Assembly (NCBI GenBank): GCA_013368315.1
Contig: JAACJM010000293.1
Coordinates: forward strand, 23,108-87,107
DNA from: Tetrapyrgos nigripes
Taxonomy: Eukaryota; Basidiomycota; Agaricomycetes; Agaricales; Campanellaceae
Direction of reading: 5' to 3'
DNA: 64,000 nucleotides
Shown here one piece after another: positions 28,629 through 40,867 of the stretch. Positions within the stretch are counted from its first letter, which is position 1. Each line of letters opens with the position of its first letter. The translations under genes were made by a program, and so were the position numbers. Under the pieces are notes generated by a model that did no database searches, was not told the DNA's origin, and saw only the letters and a list, made by a program, of their open reading frames with translations.

Positions 28629-28810
28629 CGAGTTCTATCTAGGGCTTTGAGGACTATACTGAATCTAAAGGCTCCAGGGAGCCTGGTAAGCATGCTGTTT
28701 ACACCTGTCCGCAGTTCGAGGTGGAGAAGACCGTCGACGTATGACATCTTCTGAGCTCGCTAGAAGCTTGTGTTCTGACTCGATCAATGAATGAATTTGG
28801 GGTAATACTT

Positions 28811-29187
28811 GGGGTGATAGGGAAGGCATCAGGGTGGTAGGTGTACAGTACAAAGTTGCCGCGAAGGGCCCAGGGTAACCGCTGCCAGACCAGTCTTCTT
28901 CTCCGTTTCTCGAAAGACGTAGCAAAGTTGTCTAGACTGCAAGAAGATGTATACTGTATATGGTATAAGATAGATGCGGATGCAAGGATGAAATGATGCG
29001 CAATAAAAAGTACACTGGCTGCAGTACAGTACATAGATATATTTACAACAGAGGACCAGGCTGGATACCAATACCAAGTACAAGTCTAAAAAATAACAGA
29101 GCACCGAGATAGTAGAACAATGAGCAAAGGGAAAGAAAAAAAAGAGACACGAGGATACAGTGAGAGAAGCGAAGTAGTGGATAATAC
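28811..29187. other. Intergenic region downstream of adenylate cyclase
   Basis: It lies between the promoter side of NLR-like copy B and the 3' end of adenylate cyclase. The genes are arranged so that the cyclase 3' UTR must lie here. I see no convincing gene; the 120-aa frame on the - strand is low-complexity Tyr/Cys/Ser sequence. Confidence 0.5.
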
Positions 29188-32100
29188 TCAAGGGGGAATG
29201 TCCTTTGGTACGTCCTTTGGTTTCAGCATCTTGCTAGCGTCCGCCAAAAGTTCTAATATTGTCCCCAACGTCCGTTCATCCAAACCTTCTTGCTTTTTCA
29301 ATGCCGACAAAAAGGAATCCCTTACGGCCATCTCTGCCAGCTTCGCAACCGCATTATCAAGCCTCGCGCTCAATGAATCGAGCACGAGGTAGAGTTCCTT
29401 CTCTGAGGACTGATCGTTGAGAGCCGGGAGTAGCAAGTTGGAATCTCCATACATATAGAGTGGAGCTTCCTCCTCTGCAGGAATGTTTTCACCGTTGGCA
29501 GATTGGATACTTGCCTTGCGTTCAGAGTTCTCCAAAAAGATACGTGAACTCGCAAGTGCTTCCAAACGAAGACATACAAGACCCAGTTCCCGGATTTGAG
29601 GGATGCTGAATTTTACGGTGGAATCTTCTGGCTTAGCCACATGCACTTCCATTGAATGCCGAGCCGCCAATTGCGTGGGATAGATAGCAGTGACCATCTC
29701 GGGATGCTCAAGACCTTTGAGCTTCAACTCTCCGACAGGGTGCGGGGATACGCCAATTTGACGAATACCCTCGATGGCTTCCTGCGGCTGAAAGTCTGAG
29801 TAGGAGGTCTGAGGGCCATCGAAAAATTTCGCGTTTATCTCCTGCATTACAGCAGCACTGCACATGATTTGACCTCCTGCAGCACTACCGTTAATACGGG
29901 CGGCACGATTGACCATGGGTCCAAAGTAATCCATCCGGTGATTAACTGGGTCACGCTCACAGAGAGGTGACCCACAGTGAATGCCCATGCGAACTGAAAT
30001 CCCTCGAGCGACGACAGTGCCGTTACCATCGTGAATGTCCCTCCCATCCTCGCACTCGACGATCTCCAGAGGCCAGTCTTCATTCAGAAGATCTGATTGC
30101 ACACTCAAGCACCACCATACCGCTGCCAGTGTCGTTGGGAATGCGCACATGAAGGCATCACCTTCAGTCTTCACCTCATAACCGCCACAAAATCGCAACA
30201 GCCTGCGAAGTAAACTGTTATGTAAGCGCCATGCGGTATTCATGCCTCGATTGACCTCCCACAAGTGCGTCGAGTTACGAATGTCTGTGAATACGAGTGC
30301 AAGGTGACCAACAGGCGCAGGCACTTCTTCACGAAGTCGTCGGATGGATCGGTCTGCAATGTCATCTTTCTGGAGCCGGGGCAGCTTGAAGATTGGGGTG
30401 TCTGCTAATGAACCTTGCTGTGAACGCATCTCCTCGGTACGGAACAGGTCTGCTACCGAGATGACCATGATCATGCAAGTCCCATCTGCGCCGTAGCTCA
30501 GCGCAAAGTCTCGCAACTTCTGCGCTGCAATCATGGGGTCGGCTTTCTCCCTCCTGGCGATGTCAACAGCGGCTTGATAGGAAATAAAATCCCAAAGCCC
30601 CCGATTGCCCACAATGACGAATTCGTCTGCTTCTGTAAGCTTCCACTCAATGACATCTGGTCGAGCATTGATGACATATGGAAGGTGAAAGAACCCGAAG
30701 GAGCGTGACACATCCACTTCGTCGTTGACGAGCCCCGTCGGTGAGATCCAGCCTTCAGCAGCTCTTATACGGCTCGTCTCCACTCTGTCGTATGGGTCAT
30801 GTTTCACGGATACACAATGGGCTTGGCCGGACCTCGAGATGACTGCTAGTGAATTGCCAGCATTGGCGACAAACATCGTCTTCTCTCGAAAATACAACAC
30901 CACCCCCGATGCACCTCCCCGAGCCACTAAAGCTTCATTGTTCTCGATACCAGAGCCACTAGCATGAGATTGTTTCCGACCAGTGAACAGGGCGTCATGA
31001 AGGTTCTGATTGATCTTCAGGAATGATCGTCTAAGAGCGCCGATCACCCCATCTTCTGGTTTCAGCGATTCTAGCTGATTTCGGAAGACTTCAGTGTACT
31101 TGTCGTGGAGGAACTTGGAGAGCCGATTCCCGCTGACGCCAGGATGCATCGCTTTAAGAAAACGAGACCGTCCAAACATGGCGAAAACGGCTTGACGGCC
31201 TCGACTATTGTGATCAGTAAATTCGGAAACGAGATCGATCATGTTGAGATAGTCGTTTTTGCCCAGTGTGTCTGAAATTCCATAGGCCATGTCCATCACG
31301 GTGGACTCGGAAGTTCGGACCCTACGGTCCTCGGCCTCGTCAGGAATGCCAATGGCTTTTATTCCGGTCGTCAGAATCGTGACGTCCATGAGACCCAGTA
31401 CCCTCAACTGGGGGAGTTCGGTGAAGCCAGCCAGTTCTATGTTGTCCTGCTTGGTCTGACCGTCTTCGGATGTAGAGGCACGACCATGCCGAGGGTTCTT
31501 AGCCATATTAGGGTCGCGTTTGATCTGCAGCAACTTGTTCCCTGAAAGGTTGAGATATTTCAGGTTCTTGTTGAAGTTCCTATCATTGATAGAGAGTCAG
31601 TATAAATAAAACGAGCATTTTACACAAGGCTCGTGCTACTCACCAATTCCAGTCATAGCTCCAATTGTTGATGTTGTACTTGAGACTATTGCTGCCAACG
31701 TCCAGGACTGAAAGACGCACAACTTTCCCCAATTCCTGCGGCAGCGTTTGCAATCTGTTCCCATTGATATACAGCGTCGACAAATGCTGAAGCCTTGGTA
31801 GATTCTCCGTAGGAATACTCGTCAACTTGTTCCCACTGAGATACAGTTCCTCGAGTTTACTGAAACTTTTGAAAAAACGAGGAGGGCAGCTCGGTTATCT
31901 CATTGAAGGAGAGGTTCAAAACCCTGAGCTCCCGGAAAATCATGAAATGGGCGACGGCTTCATCACTATACTGGTTCTCCGCGAGATACAACTTCTCCAG
32001 GGAATATGCGAGAGGAGGCTGTTGGAGGGTGCCATTAAGCATGGAGGTAGCCGATCCTTTTCGTTCCATATACGGATAAGAAGAGTCGCCGTTGGGTATG

Positions 32101-35100
32101 GGTTGAGGTAAAGGTGAAGTTTTATGGAACCATTCTGGAATCTCCCAAGGGGACGACAGCAGATTCGACGTAGCGTTTATTTTCATCAACGACGCACAAT
32201 TCCACAACGTTGCTGGTAGATCCACCAAGCTGTTATTGTGTATATCCAATACCTCCAGCTTCTGAAGCCGACCAATGGTAGGTGGAAGAGTCTCCAGGTT
32301 GTTGTATGAACAAGAAAGAAGCTCAAGCCATGAGAGGTTGCCGATGGATTCGGGAAGGAATTTAAAGGAATTATGATCAAGTTTTAATGTTCGCAATGCT
32401 GATAGCTCCGCGATAGCAACATCGTCCAATGTGGAGAGTCGGGCATGAGAGATATCGAGGGATTGGAGGTTGTAAGGAGCTTGGCCGATAGGTCCTGGTA
32501 CCAGCGACACCTTGGTAAGCTCGTTGTGGGACGCGTCTATGCTGGAGAGATTGGGACCAAGAGACAGCGGTAGATCATGGATTTTATTGTGATCTGCACT
32601 CAGCTTCTCCAATCTCGGGAGCATGGTAACAGCACTCAGATCCAATATATTGTTCCTCCTACAATCCAACTGTCGAAGATTGACCAAATTGGAACACTGG
32701 TCCGGTAGCGCTGAGACCATGTTCCCAACCATGACGAGAAGATCGAGATTCTTCAACTGACCAATCTCTTCAGGTAAGTCTGTGATCATGTTGAACGAGA
32801 TGTCGAGGTCATGAAGATTTTCCATCTGGCAGACAATAGTGGGAAATTCTTTAAACTTGTTGTTGGATATGTTTAAGGAGACGAGTGAACGTAATCGCGG
32901 AAAATACCAGGGAAGCTTTTCCATGCGATTATTCTGAGCAAGAAGGGTTTTGAGACCAGATATCTGGTCCAGGTAGGCCTCTTCCAAATCAGCTATCCGG
33001 TTGCATGATATATCGAGGCGGTTCAAGGTAGCGCAGGCACGAACACTACGAGGAACTTTCTTCATAGCCATATGCGAAAGAACGAGGTCACTGAGTGTTG
33101 AGCAGATTTGGATGAAGTCTAGGGGGATGTCGAGCATAGGGTTTCGGGAAAGATGGAGGGATATAATTTGGTCGGCATGTTGGTGGAGAACGGGAGGTAT
33201 GGTACGTAGGCCTCGTCCAGTGAGGTTGACATATTCAAAACTGTCGATATCTAGAGGTTTTTCCTGTGTAGAATGTGAGGATGGTTCAGGCCAGATGAGA
33301 GCATGACATACCGTTGGCCCAAGCAATTGACTCTTGTAGACAAACTTCAGTAAGAATGACAAACCCTCCTGACCTAGTAATTCCATGCCATCCGCTAAAT
33401 CATAACCTGCCATCTCCAGTCTTCTCCGTACAATGTCAGCTGGTCTCTCAGTCGGTCCCAATAACCGTTCTAGACGAGCGATGTCAGTCATTCAGTTTTG
33501 CTAAATATTAAAAAAATACATACCTCGGCCGTTTTCTTTGAGATACAGCCTATGCGCTATGTTGTCCTCGTTGGCAAGTAGTTTTTGGTTCAGCTTTGGC
33601 ATCAACGCTTCGACCGTGACCTGAAACCCACAATACACTACATGGTAGGTATTGTTTGCTCGATAGATCCTGAGCGTATACGTCTTGCTTGTCGGCAACT
33701 TTGAAGAAGAGATGGAGCCTTTGGTTGACGTCACGTCTCGATCTGACCTATCCCTTCTCCGAGAACTCTTCCCAATACTACTAGCGTTGGTCATCCTATC
33801 GACAGACACCGTCGACTTTGAGCCATAAAGCAAACTCATCCCATCTACACCATTCTTGGAGTACACACTGACTTCTCTATGACCGGGTGGAGTAACAGGT
33901 CGAACAGGATCATTTGTCGACCCATTGACCTTTCCATTCACCGGAGCTGGTGTATCTGGAGGAACTCCGCTATCATCATCGCTCGAATACGCGGTGGCCT
34001 CGTCATGATTCTCGCCCCCTTCCACAACACCCCAACTCTCTGGTGGCGCCCATGCGGCATCTTCGCTATTCCGTGCTTTGCCGTTGTCGTTGAGCAACCC
34101 CACACTGATTGGAGGGTGGGGCAGCTCAGGAACTATTGTCTTTGGGGATATTTTCCGTTCTGTTGACCCGTTGGGTCGAAGAGAAGATGACCGTGGTGGC
34201 GGTATGGTGGTCGGGGTAAAAGGGTCTTTGAAATCGGTAGGTAGTATGGGAGCGAGGGTACCATAGGATGTATTGCTGTGGTTGGATAGGGAACGAGTAT
34301 GGGACGATGAATCCATTCCGCTTATCGGTGATATGCTGCCATTGGCACCCGTAGTCCAGATATTACGGTCGACAATTCCGTCCATCTGGTCAAGATTGGT
34401 GTCCAGCTTCATTACGGTGCTGTCCTCATCTGGGGACTGGGAGACGCTGGTTGTGCCATTCCGCGAATCTTTCTTTTTCTTTGGAGTTTTCTTGGTGTCC
34501 TTTAATTCTCTGAGCAGAGAAGGATGAGGGGAGAAGCGGGTTTCAATGGAAGGAAAGATTTGTAGTCGGGTAATGGAGGAGGTATAGGTAAAAGGGAAGG
34601 GTGTTCTGCATCGTCGGAGTCGGGACGAAGATGGCTCTTTGACCGTTTCTTTGAGATGCTGAACATGGAGGATTTTGGAATCAAGTTGAGAGAGGATTTC
34701 GCCTTCCGGATCTCTCGTTTTGGCGACGTATCCGGTGAAAGAAGCGGGTCATCGGGCACAGGATGAGGGACCATATTAAAGTGTGTTTCGTCGCTGTATA
34801 TGCTATGGGATTCGGAAGACCGGCTTGAATAATTGACAAGGGTAGTTTGACTTCCTTGTCGTAGATACGTGAGACTAGCTTGGCTTCCTTGCCGGAGAGA
34901 TGAAAGGGACAGCTTTTGAGCAAATGTACGAGGGCCTTTGGGTGGAGGTGAAGGAGGAGTAGTTGACGAAGACTGAAATGGAGCTTAACGGATAGCCTAG
35001 GACTAAAAGAACGGAGTACAGACCTCCCAAGGAGTTACATTGCGATCCTTGTCTCTATAGTCGGTCGCTACGTTGATTTCTGGAATAGTGGCCCTCCCTT

Positions 35101-35152
35101 GTGCGTCGACGACATCGTCTAGTTGCAACTGAAGCGACTCGCGCGGGGGCAT
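29188..35152 (-). CDS. Adenylate cyclase (fungal Cyr1/Uac1 type)
   Basis: This makes cAMP from ATP for PKA signalling at the membrane. Exons: 35152-35024, 34972-33524, about 33,474-33,310, about 33,261-31,644 and 31579-29188, roughly 1,900 residues. Order of domains: Ser/Pro-rich N-terminus; Ras-association domain (TYTLRIYRANNTYHVVYCG, about 33,690-33,440); about twenty leucine-rich repeats (33,260-31,540); PP2C-like domain (31,330-30,440); class III cyclase with FTDIRNSTHLWE and EGDAFM (metal Asp) and NRAAR (transition state), 30,320-29,850. The PP2C part lacks the canonical DGHGG (it reads AMFGRSR). Two frame breaks need explaining: a six-T run near 31,872 and a switch near 34,560-34,640 (38-nt intron or indel). 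Confidence 0.94.
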
Positions 35153-35907
35153 GATGGGCTCGCCAGGACGATAGAGCGAGACAGAGCTATTCTAGCTCCT
35201 ACAGGAATAAGGAGAGAAGTTCAGTCCAAATTCGGTTTGCGAATGTAACCGAAAACAGTTTCAAGTCGGTCACGCTTCTTCTTGTCCGTTTGACACTTGT
35301 CACCTATCCCAGATATACCTTGTCACCCCCTCGGTGGCACTTTTCGCACTTATATCTGTCTCCAGCCGCTTCCTCATCATCAACTAGGGCTACTTGACAT
35401 CTTTCAACTTCCCAGGCCGCCACACTCCTGTCTCATATAAACGTTGGTCGAGAGCCCTCCACAGGGTCTCCAATCTCTCTTCTGTGATTGTCCGACTCGG
35501 ACATCAACCTCATCTTAGGCTAATGACCACCACCAAACCTAAACACTCAACACATTTACAGCCGTAACCTGTCTGACTGCAGTATTATAAGATGGCTTGA
35601 CTGGATCCACTAATCCACTAATTCATCACGCATCATCCCTATACTTACGTCTTGGGAGAATAGGTTCCAGGACTACAAATTGTGTTCGTTAGCAAATCCA
35701 CGAATACAACATACGACGTATGCTAGTCAACAACCGCAGGAAAGCGCTACATAGCTTATCCCGTTTTCAAAGGTGGCGACGCTAATACATCCCGTTCCAT
35801 CGCGGACCATCACGGAAGGTTTATCAGTGTGCTAATCCCGACACCGTTACTTGCCAGTATCCCTCACCCGGAATTTCCAGTGAAGCTCTGCTTCGAGTTC
35901 CTGTCGT

Positions 35908-36008
35908 TCGTTTGGCGGGAATGCCAAAGGCTAGCATGTAGCCACAAGAATTCTCTTGAAAACTCGACTTCCCGCAGCCTCTCGTCCCCTAGCGGCGGGA
36001 GACTCGTC
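35908..36008. repeat. Diverged direct repeat, copy 1
   Basis: It shares the order GGGAATGCC...AGGCT...AGCATGTAGCCA...AATTCT...CGACTTCCCGC...CTCTCGTC...CTAGCGGCGGG with 36067-36180, with small indels. Confidence 0.6.
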
Positions 36009-36066
36009 AACGCAAACGACATTGCTTCCGGTTGAATAAAATCCGGTCACTCTCCTTGTACCTGGT

Positions 36067-36180
36067 CTGTCGGGGAATGCCCGAGGCTGTCAGCATGTAG
36101 CCATAATAATTCTGCTGGCTCAATATCGTTTCCACGACTTCCCGCCCCCTCTCGTCGTCTAGCGGCGGGCGGGAGACCTG
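36067..36180. repeat. Diverged direct repeat, copy 2
   Basis: Second copy of the repeat at 35908-36008, separated by about 58 bp. The GC-rich ends (CCCGC and GCGGG) could fold back on each other. Confidence 0.6.
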
Positions 36181-36790
36181 TGCTGCTTAGAGTACTTCCT
36201 CAACTTGATAACAAGATGATAGATCCGCCCGAAAAGCCCTCTGCAAAAATTTCGCGAACATCATCATGGAAGTTTCTTTTCCCGCCGCTGGCAAAGAGTA
36301 CCTCGTAGATGCATCCAACATTGACCAAACCTCAGAGCCCTCAACCCAAATCTTTGCTCATGCTGGAGAATATACTCATCCTCTTTGTTCGGAATATTCT
36401 ACAGTCAACTTGACCAGAATACACAGTTTTCTTCTGACAAATTGGAGGACCAAGCGCGGTCGGTAACTTGACCAGTGCCTTAAAGTTATTCCATTGTAAA
36501 CGATCCCTCTACGCATACGCCCTGGCAAAAATTCTCCTTCAAGGTCCGTCCGGGCACCTGCGCACATACGCTCAAAAATGGGAAGCGAAATTGACGGTTG
36601 GTAAAATGGAAGCGAATATAGAGCTAGTATGCATCGACGATGCTGACAATTTTCGCTATCATTTTTCTTGGCTGTGGCACATAAAAGAGACGTTCAAAAT
36701 ATTTCCAAGAAGTTGTGTCCGCATCGTCTTTCATAGACTCACTGCTCTCAAAACCTTCTGCTAGCACATCATTTCTTCCAGTTGATCATC

Positions 36791-38437
36791 ATGTCCATCG
36801 CATCCCTGACCACGTCAGAGAAGCCTGAACCTACAAGCTCTCGAGAAATTCTCCCCGATGAAGTGTACGAGCAGCTCCTCTCCCAGACTTCCAGAGCTCG
36901 TAAATCCGCTCCTAGTAAGTAATACCTCCTTCCTCTGACTTGACCACCGCATTAACATCAGTGTATGTTGCGTCCAGTCCGCCACCTCCTCCACCTCGAA
37001 TCCTGTCCCAACATGCTCTCAATGCTAGCCGGCAAACCCAACCCCGAAGTCTTCCCCTACGTTTCCCTCTCCATGACCGTCCGGTCACCCAATCCCGCAA
37101 TCGACTCCTCTCTCAACGAAATCGTCATCAAAGACGAAGATCTCTCAGTTGCTTTGCAATATGGTATAACCTCTGGTGTACCGGAATTGGTAAAGTGGCT
37201 TACGGAGTTTACTTGTCGTATTCATGGGTGTCAGGATGATGAGGGGTGGAGAGTTAGTATGGGCGCAGGAAGTCAGGATTTGTTGTACAAGGCGTTTTCA
37301 GCGTTGGTCGACCCTGGGGATGCGATTTTTGTGGAGAGTCCTACTTATCCGTGAGTTTGGATTCTATCCTGGTCTGAGTTTTATTGCAAAGCCTCTGACT
37401 ATATGATATTTTGAACAGTGGCATCATCCCTCTCGTCCACTCTCTCAAATGCAATATAATCCAGATTCCTAGTGACGCCGAAGGCCTCAACCCTTCATCT
37501 ATGGCCTCCATGTTAGAAAACTGGCCCGAAGACAAACCACTCCCGAAGGTCCTGTATACCGTCCCGGTACATAAACCTCATCCCTTGCTTGTGATCTACT
37601 ATTGACTCCTAACCATGTGTATGTAGTTCGGCTCCAACCCGACAGGCACAACCACCACTCTCGCTAGACGGCTAGAAATCTTACGCCTTGCACGCAAGTA
37701 CAACTTCTTCATCATGGAAGACGATCCGTATTTCCATATTTATTATGGTGACTTTCCCCGACCTTCTTCGTATTTCGCACTTGAAAGGAAGATTGATGGG
37801 CCACTGGGGAGAGTGCTGAGATTTGATAGTTTCAGCAAGGTCTTGGCTGGAGGACTTCGATTGGGATGGGTTACAGGACCAGAGAGACTGATTAAAGCTA
37901 TCGACCTGCATGTGAGTTGAGGCTTCCCAGTCCTAACGAGCCCGACCATTGACTCAAAAGTGTTTGTTATAATAGAACGCAACCTCAATAATGTGCCCCT
38001 CCGTCATCTCCCAAATGATGGTCTACAAACTCCTCCAAAACTGGGGAATCGAAGGCTTCCTCACGCACGCTACCCATTGCGCAGATTTCTACCGTCAAAA
38101 ACGCGACATATTCGAAAAGTACTCTCAAAAACATCTGACAGGTTTGGCGGAATGGATTACACCGAACGCGTCGATGTTTGTGTGGATGAAGCTGAGATTG
38201 CCAGAATCGGCTAGTGCAAAGACCGTCAAGACCGTCACAGAGGGAGAAGGAGGTGATTCTGCGGCTTTTTTGGAGCATAAGGCTTTGGAAGGAGGTGTTT
38301 TGTTGCTCCCTGGGGAATGTTGTTATATTGATGGGAAGAAGGGATGTCAGGTACGGTTGTCGTTCAGTGTGTTGAGTGAAGAGGAGGTAGATGAGGCTCT
38401 TGGACGGTTGGCGAAGATGCTGAGGTCAAAAGATTAG
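36791..38437 (+). CDS. PLP-dependent class I/II aminotransferase (aromatic or 2-aminoadipate type, ARO8/LysN-like)
   Basis: Transfers amino groups between aromatic amino acids or 2-aminoadipate and 2-oxoglutarate. Five exons join in frame: 36791-36914, 36978-37350, 37419-37566, 37627-37911, 37976-38437. Landmarks are MLSMLAGKPNPEVFP, the glycine-rich MGAGSQDLLYKAF, VPFGSNPTGTT, the PLP-binding IMEDDPYFH, the Schiff-base lysine in DSFSKVLAGGLRLGW, and the substrate-carboxylate Arg in QVRLSFSV. The overall length (~460 aa) is normal. For intron 1 the acceptor at 36977, rather than an earlier AG, is needed to give the family's KSAPIRHLLHLE junction. The exact substrate cannot be told from sequence. 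Confidence 0.93.
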
Positions 38438-38623
38438 ATTACAGCTGGGACTCGTACAAAGAATAGACTCTAAAGTAGATGTACTCTGTGATGAGGTTTA
38501 TATAGAACGGACTTCGTGCAACTCGCCAGGATAGAAGGCAGCTGTTCACGTGGTCGCAATGCGTCTTGTCCCTCACCGCGACTTCTAGCTAAGGCAAAAT
38601 ACAGCTCTCTTGACCCACAACAA

Positions 38624-40548
38624 ATGGCTTCCAGCGTGCTCTACCACTGTCCATGCTTATCGACTTCCCCAATTCCACCCCCACCCCATTTACCGTCATC
38701 AAGTCACAGCTTTCATCCTCTCCATACACTATTCTTCTGCGAGGAGTGCGACGCGGTCAGATGCAATCGATGTGTTTCAGTCGAAGTCAGTGGCTATTAC
38801 TGCCCAAATTGTCTTTTTGAAGTACCCAGTGCCAGTGTCCGAGCGGAGAAGAACAGGTTCGTAAAGCGTTAAATGACTCGTTGGGCTCTTAGAGGTCTTA
38901 CAACAGAGCAGATGTGCTCGGAATTGTTTCATGTGTCCCAATTGCCGGAATACTCTCTCAGTCGTCCCATCAGATCCTCCGGACGCTGGAGATGGTAGAA
39001 TCGTCCCTATAAGCACAGTAGGCGAACCGCCATTCTTTCTCTATTGTAGCCACTGTCGATGGGATTCTGCCGAAGTAGGGATAACGTTTGAGAAACCTAC
39101 TGGTCTCGCAGGTACGTAGTGTTATCCTCAAGGCGGCGTCTTTCATAACCTAACCTCAAATCTCTCGCAAGCCCAGTTACAAAAATCCGAAGACTCAGCT
39201 CCAGATTCCCTGGAATTTGAACGCCTTAAGGAGCATTTTGAACCTCTCATACGTGCATCATCACTTTCCTCTTCTTCTTCTGCTGTCCCCAGTAGTGCGG
39301 CACACTCACATCATCTTCATTCGACTTCTATCACAGCCGCTGCTTCTGCCGCTCTTGCACGCGATATCCCTGGTGTTGGCAAGTACAATCCCCTGACACG
39401 GAGTGGACGTGGAAACAAGGACAGGTCGGCGAATAAAGACGAGATGCCGGATTATAAAAGCAGGATGGACATTATTACTGCCAGCAAACATGGTTCCGGT
39501 GGTGGTGTTACTGATATTGAGTTCATGAGCCATCTGGAAAAACGTTCCAGATGTCGCTACTCTCGAACAGCGGTGGGCTTACAGTTGGGTTCAATCATTA
39601 CAGAGCAAGTAAGTCCGAGAACACCACATTTACATTGATGTCATCAAATTTATCATTGGACAGAGATCTCAAGCCTTTACGAATACCATTACATTCCAAA
39701 AGGTCTAAACGCTGTCCAGCATGCACGCATATTCTCATCAAGCCCGAGCAAAAGGCACAATCTGTTCGGTACAAGATCAAATTGGTTGCAGCAAATTACC
39801 TCCCCGCCATCACCATAGCTCTGCCTCATCAAGTGGAGAAGTTTGGTCATGCAAGCGCCGAGGCAGCCAAACGTCCGTATGGCAAGGCTGCAGCACCGAC
39901 AGAGGAAGAGAAAGAGGCAATGGGAGGTCTAGTAGCTGGAGAGACGTATCCCTTTCATTTGTCTCTGACTAATCCTTTATACGACCCTATCCAAGTCAAG
40001 CTTTCGGTTCAGAGAATGCATGTTGCCGCACCATCATCTTCTGATCACAGTGCTGCTCAGGAGAAAGCACGGCGGCCTCCTTTCGTAGTATCCTTGTCGA
40101 CCACCCCTTTCTCTGTGGCGGCCTTTGCGGAAGCTTGGGAATATGATGACGATGATGATATTTTGGATGACGACGAACTAGAAGCCAGACTTAGTGGGAG
40201 AGAAAAGGAGCCCAAGACCAAGACCAAGACAGTGGGTGTTCTAGAGAAACGAGCCAATGTAACGATTGTCGGTGGGGAAGTGATGCTTAGGAAAGAAGCC
40301 AGAGGGAATGTCAAGGTCTGTCACATCTTTGTCTGGCTGTACTCTGAGATGCTGAGATGCTGATGGATCTGCAGTTCAATATGCTCGTGTCATACACATA
40401 TCGTTCTGATGACCCATCACCAGAAGGCAATATCGGATCACCGTCGAAATCCAAAGTCCCAGAGACAAAGACGTTTGCCTTTTATACCGTCGTAGAGCTC
40501 GGGACTATTATCCCGCGGGAGGAGTCGCGGATAGATATTGAATCGTAA
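38624..40548 (+). CDS. Dynactin subunit 4 (p62)
   Basis: Dynactin p62 sits at the pointed end of the dynactin Arp1 filament and supports dynein cargo binding. The N-terminus has the family's paired cysteines: FFCEECDAVRCNRCVS, YYCPNCLFEVPS, CFMCPNCRNTL and LYCSHCRWDSAEVG. A middle coiled or low-complexity part is followed by the second conserved block (LKPLRIPLHSKRSKRCPACTHILIKPEQK) and a beta-rich C-terminal domain ending FAFYTVVELGTIIP. At least five exons are present; one intron follows a codon split near 38,855 and another ends with ACAG near 39,662. An acidic Asp run (about 40,144-40,185) is likely a local expansion. Confidence 0.93.
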
Positions 40549-40867
40549 ACGCTGTACATATATTTATGGAGTGGGGTACCCTGATGGATCGTTGATTGTA
40601 GCCATACGAAGCCATACGCCATGTTATAGAGTAGATGGTTGCCACCAGTGACAGAGACATCAAATGACACAGGGGGAAAGACGAAAATAGGAATAGGTAA
40701 CCACGTCCGCTGGGACCAGCAGTAAACCAGTGCCCATGCATTGATTAGACTAGCAGGACTTGCTCTCATTCCCCCATCCTAAATCTCATTTCATTCTAGT
40801 CCGTCCTTGCAGACCTCTTGCCAGGTGCAAGTTTTTTCTTCTTATTTTATAGTGGTGGTTGTGGGTG

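Larger units (their letters stand above)
25975..28810. repeat. Tandem segmental duplication, unit 2
   Basis: Second unit of the duplication whose first copy is about 23,296-25,870. It carries the phosphodiesterase tail, a diverged spacer (26,100-26,850) and NLR-like gene copy B. The spacer between gene and tail is longer than in unit 1. Confidence 0.8.
35153..36790. other. 1.6-kb divergent promoter region between adenylate cyclase and aminotransferase
   Basis: It holds the upstream regions of two divergently transcribed genes. Apart from a pair of diverged repeats (35908-36180) I see no structured element. The small + frame at 36266-36466 (MEVSFPAAGKEYLVD...) has no recognisable domain and is not called. 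Confidence 0.5.

Noticed and set aside
28829..29191. 120-codon minus-strand frame next to the adenylate cyclase 3' end
   Set aside because: Tyr/Cys/Ser low complexity with no support; probably 3' UTR or intergenic.
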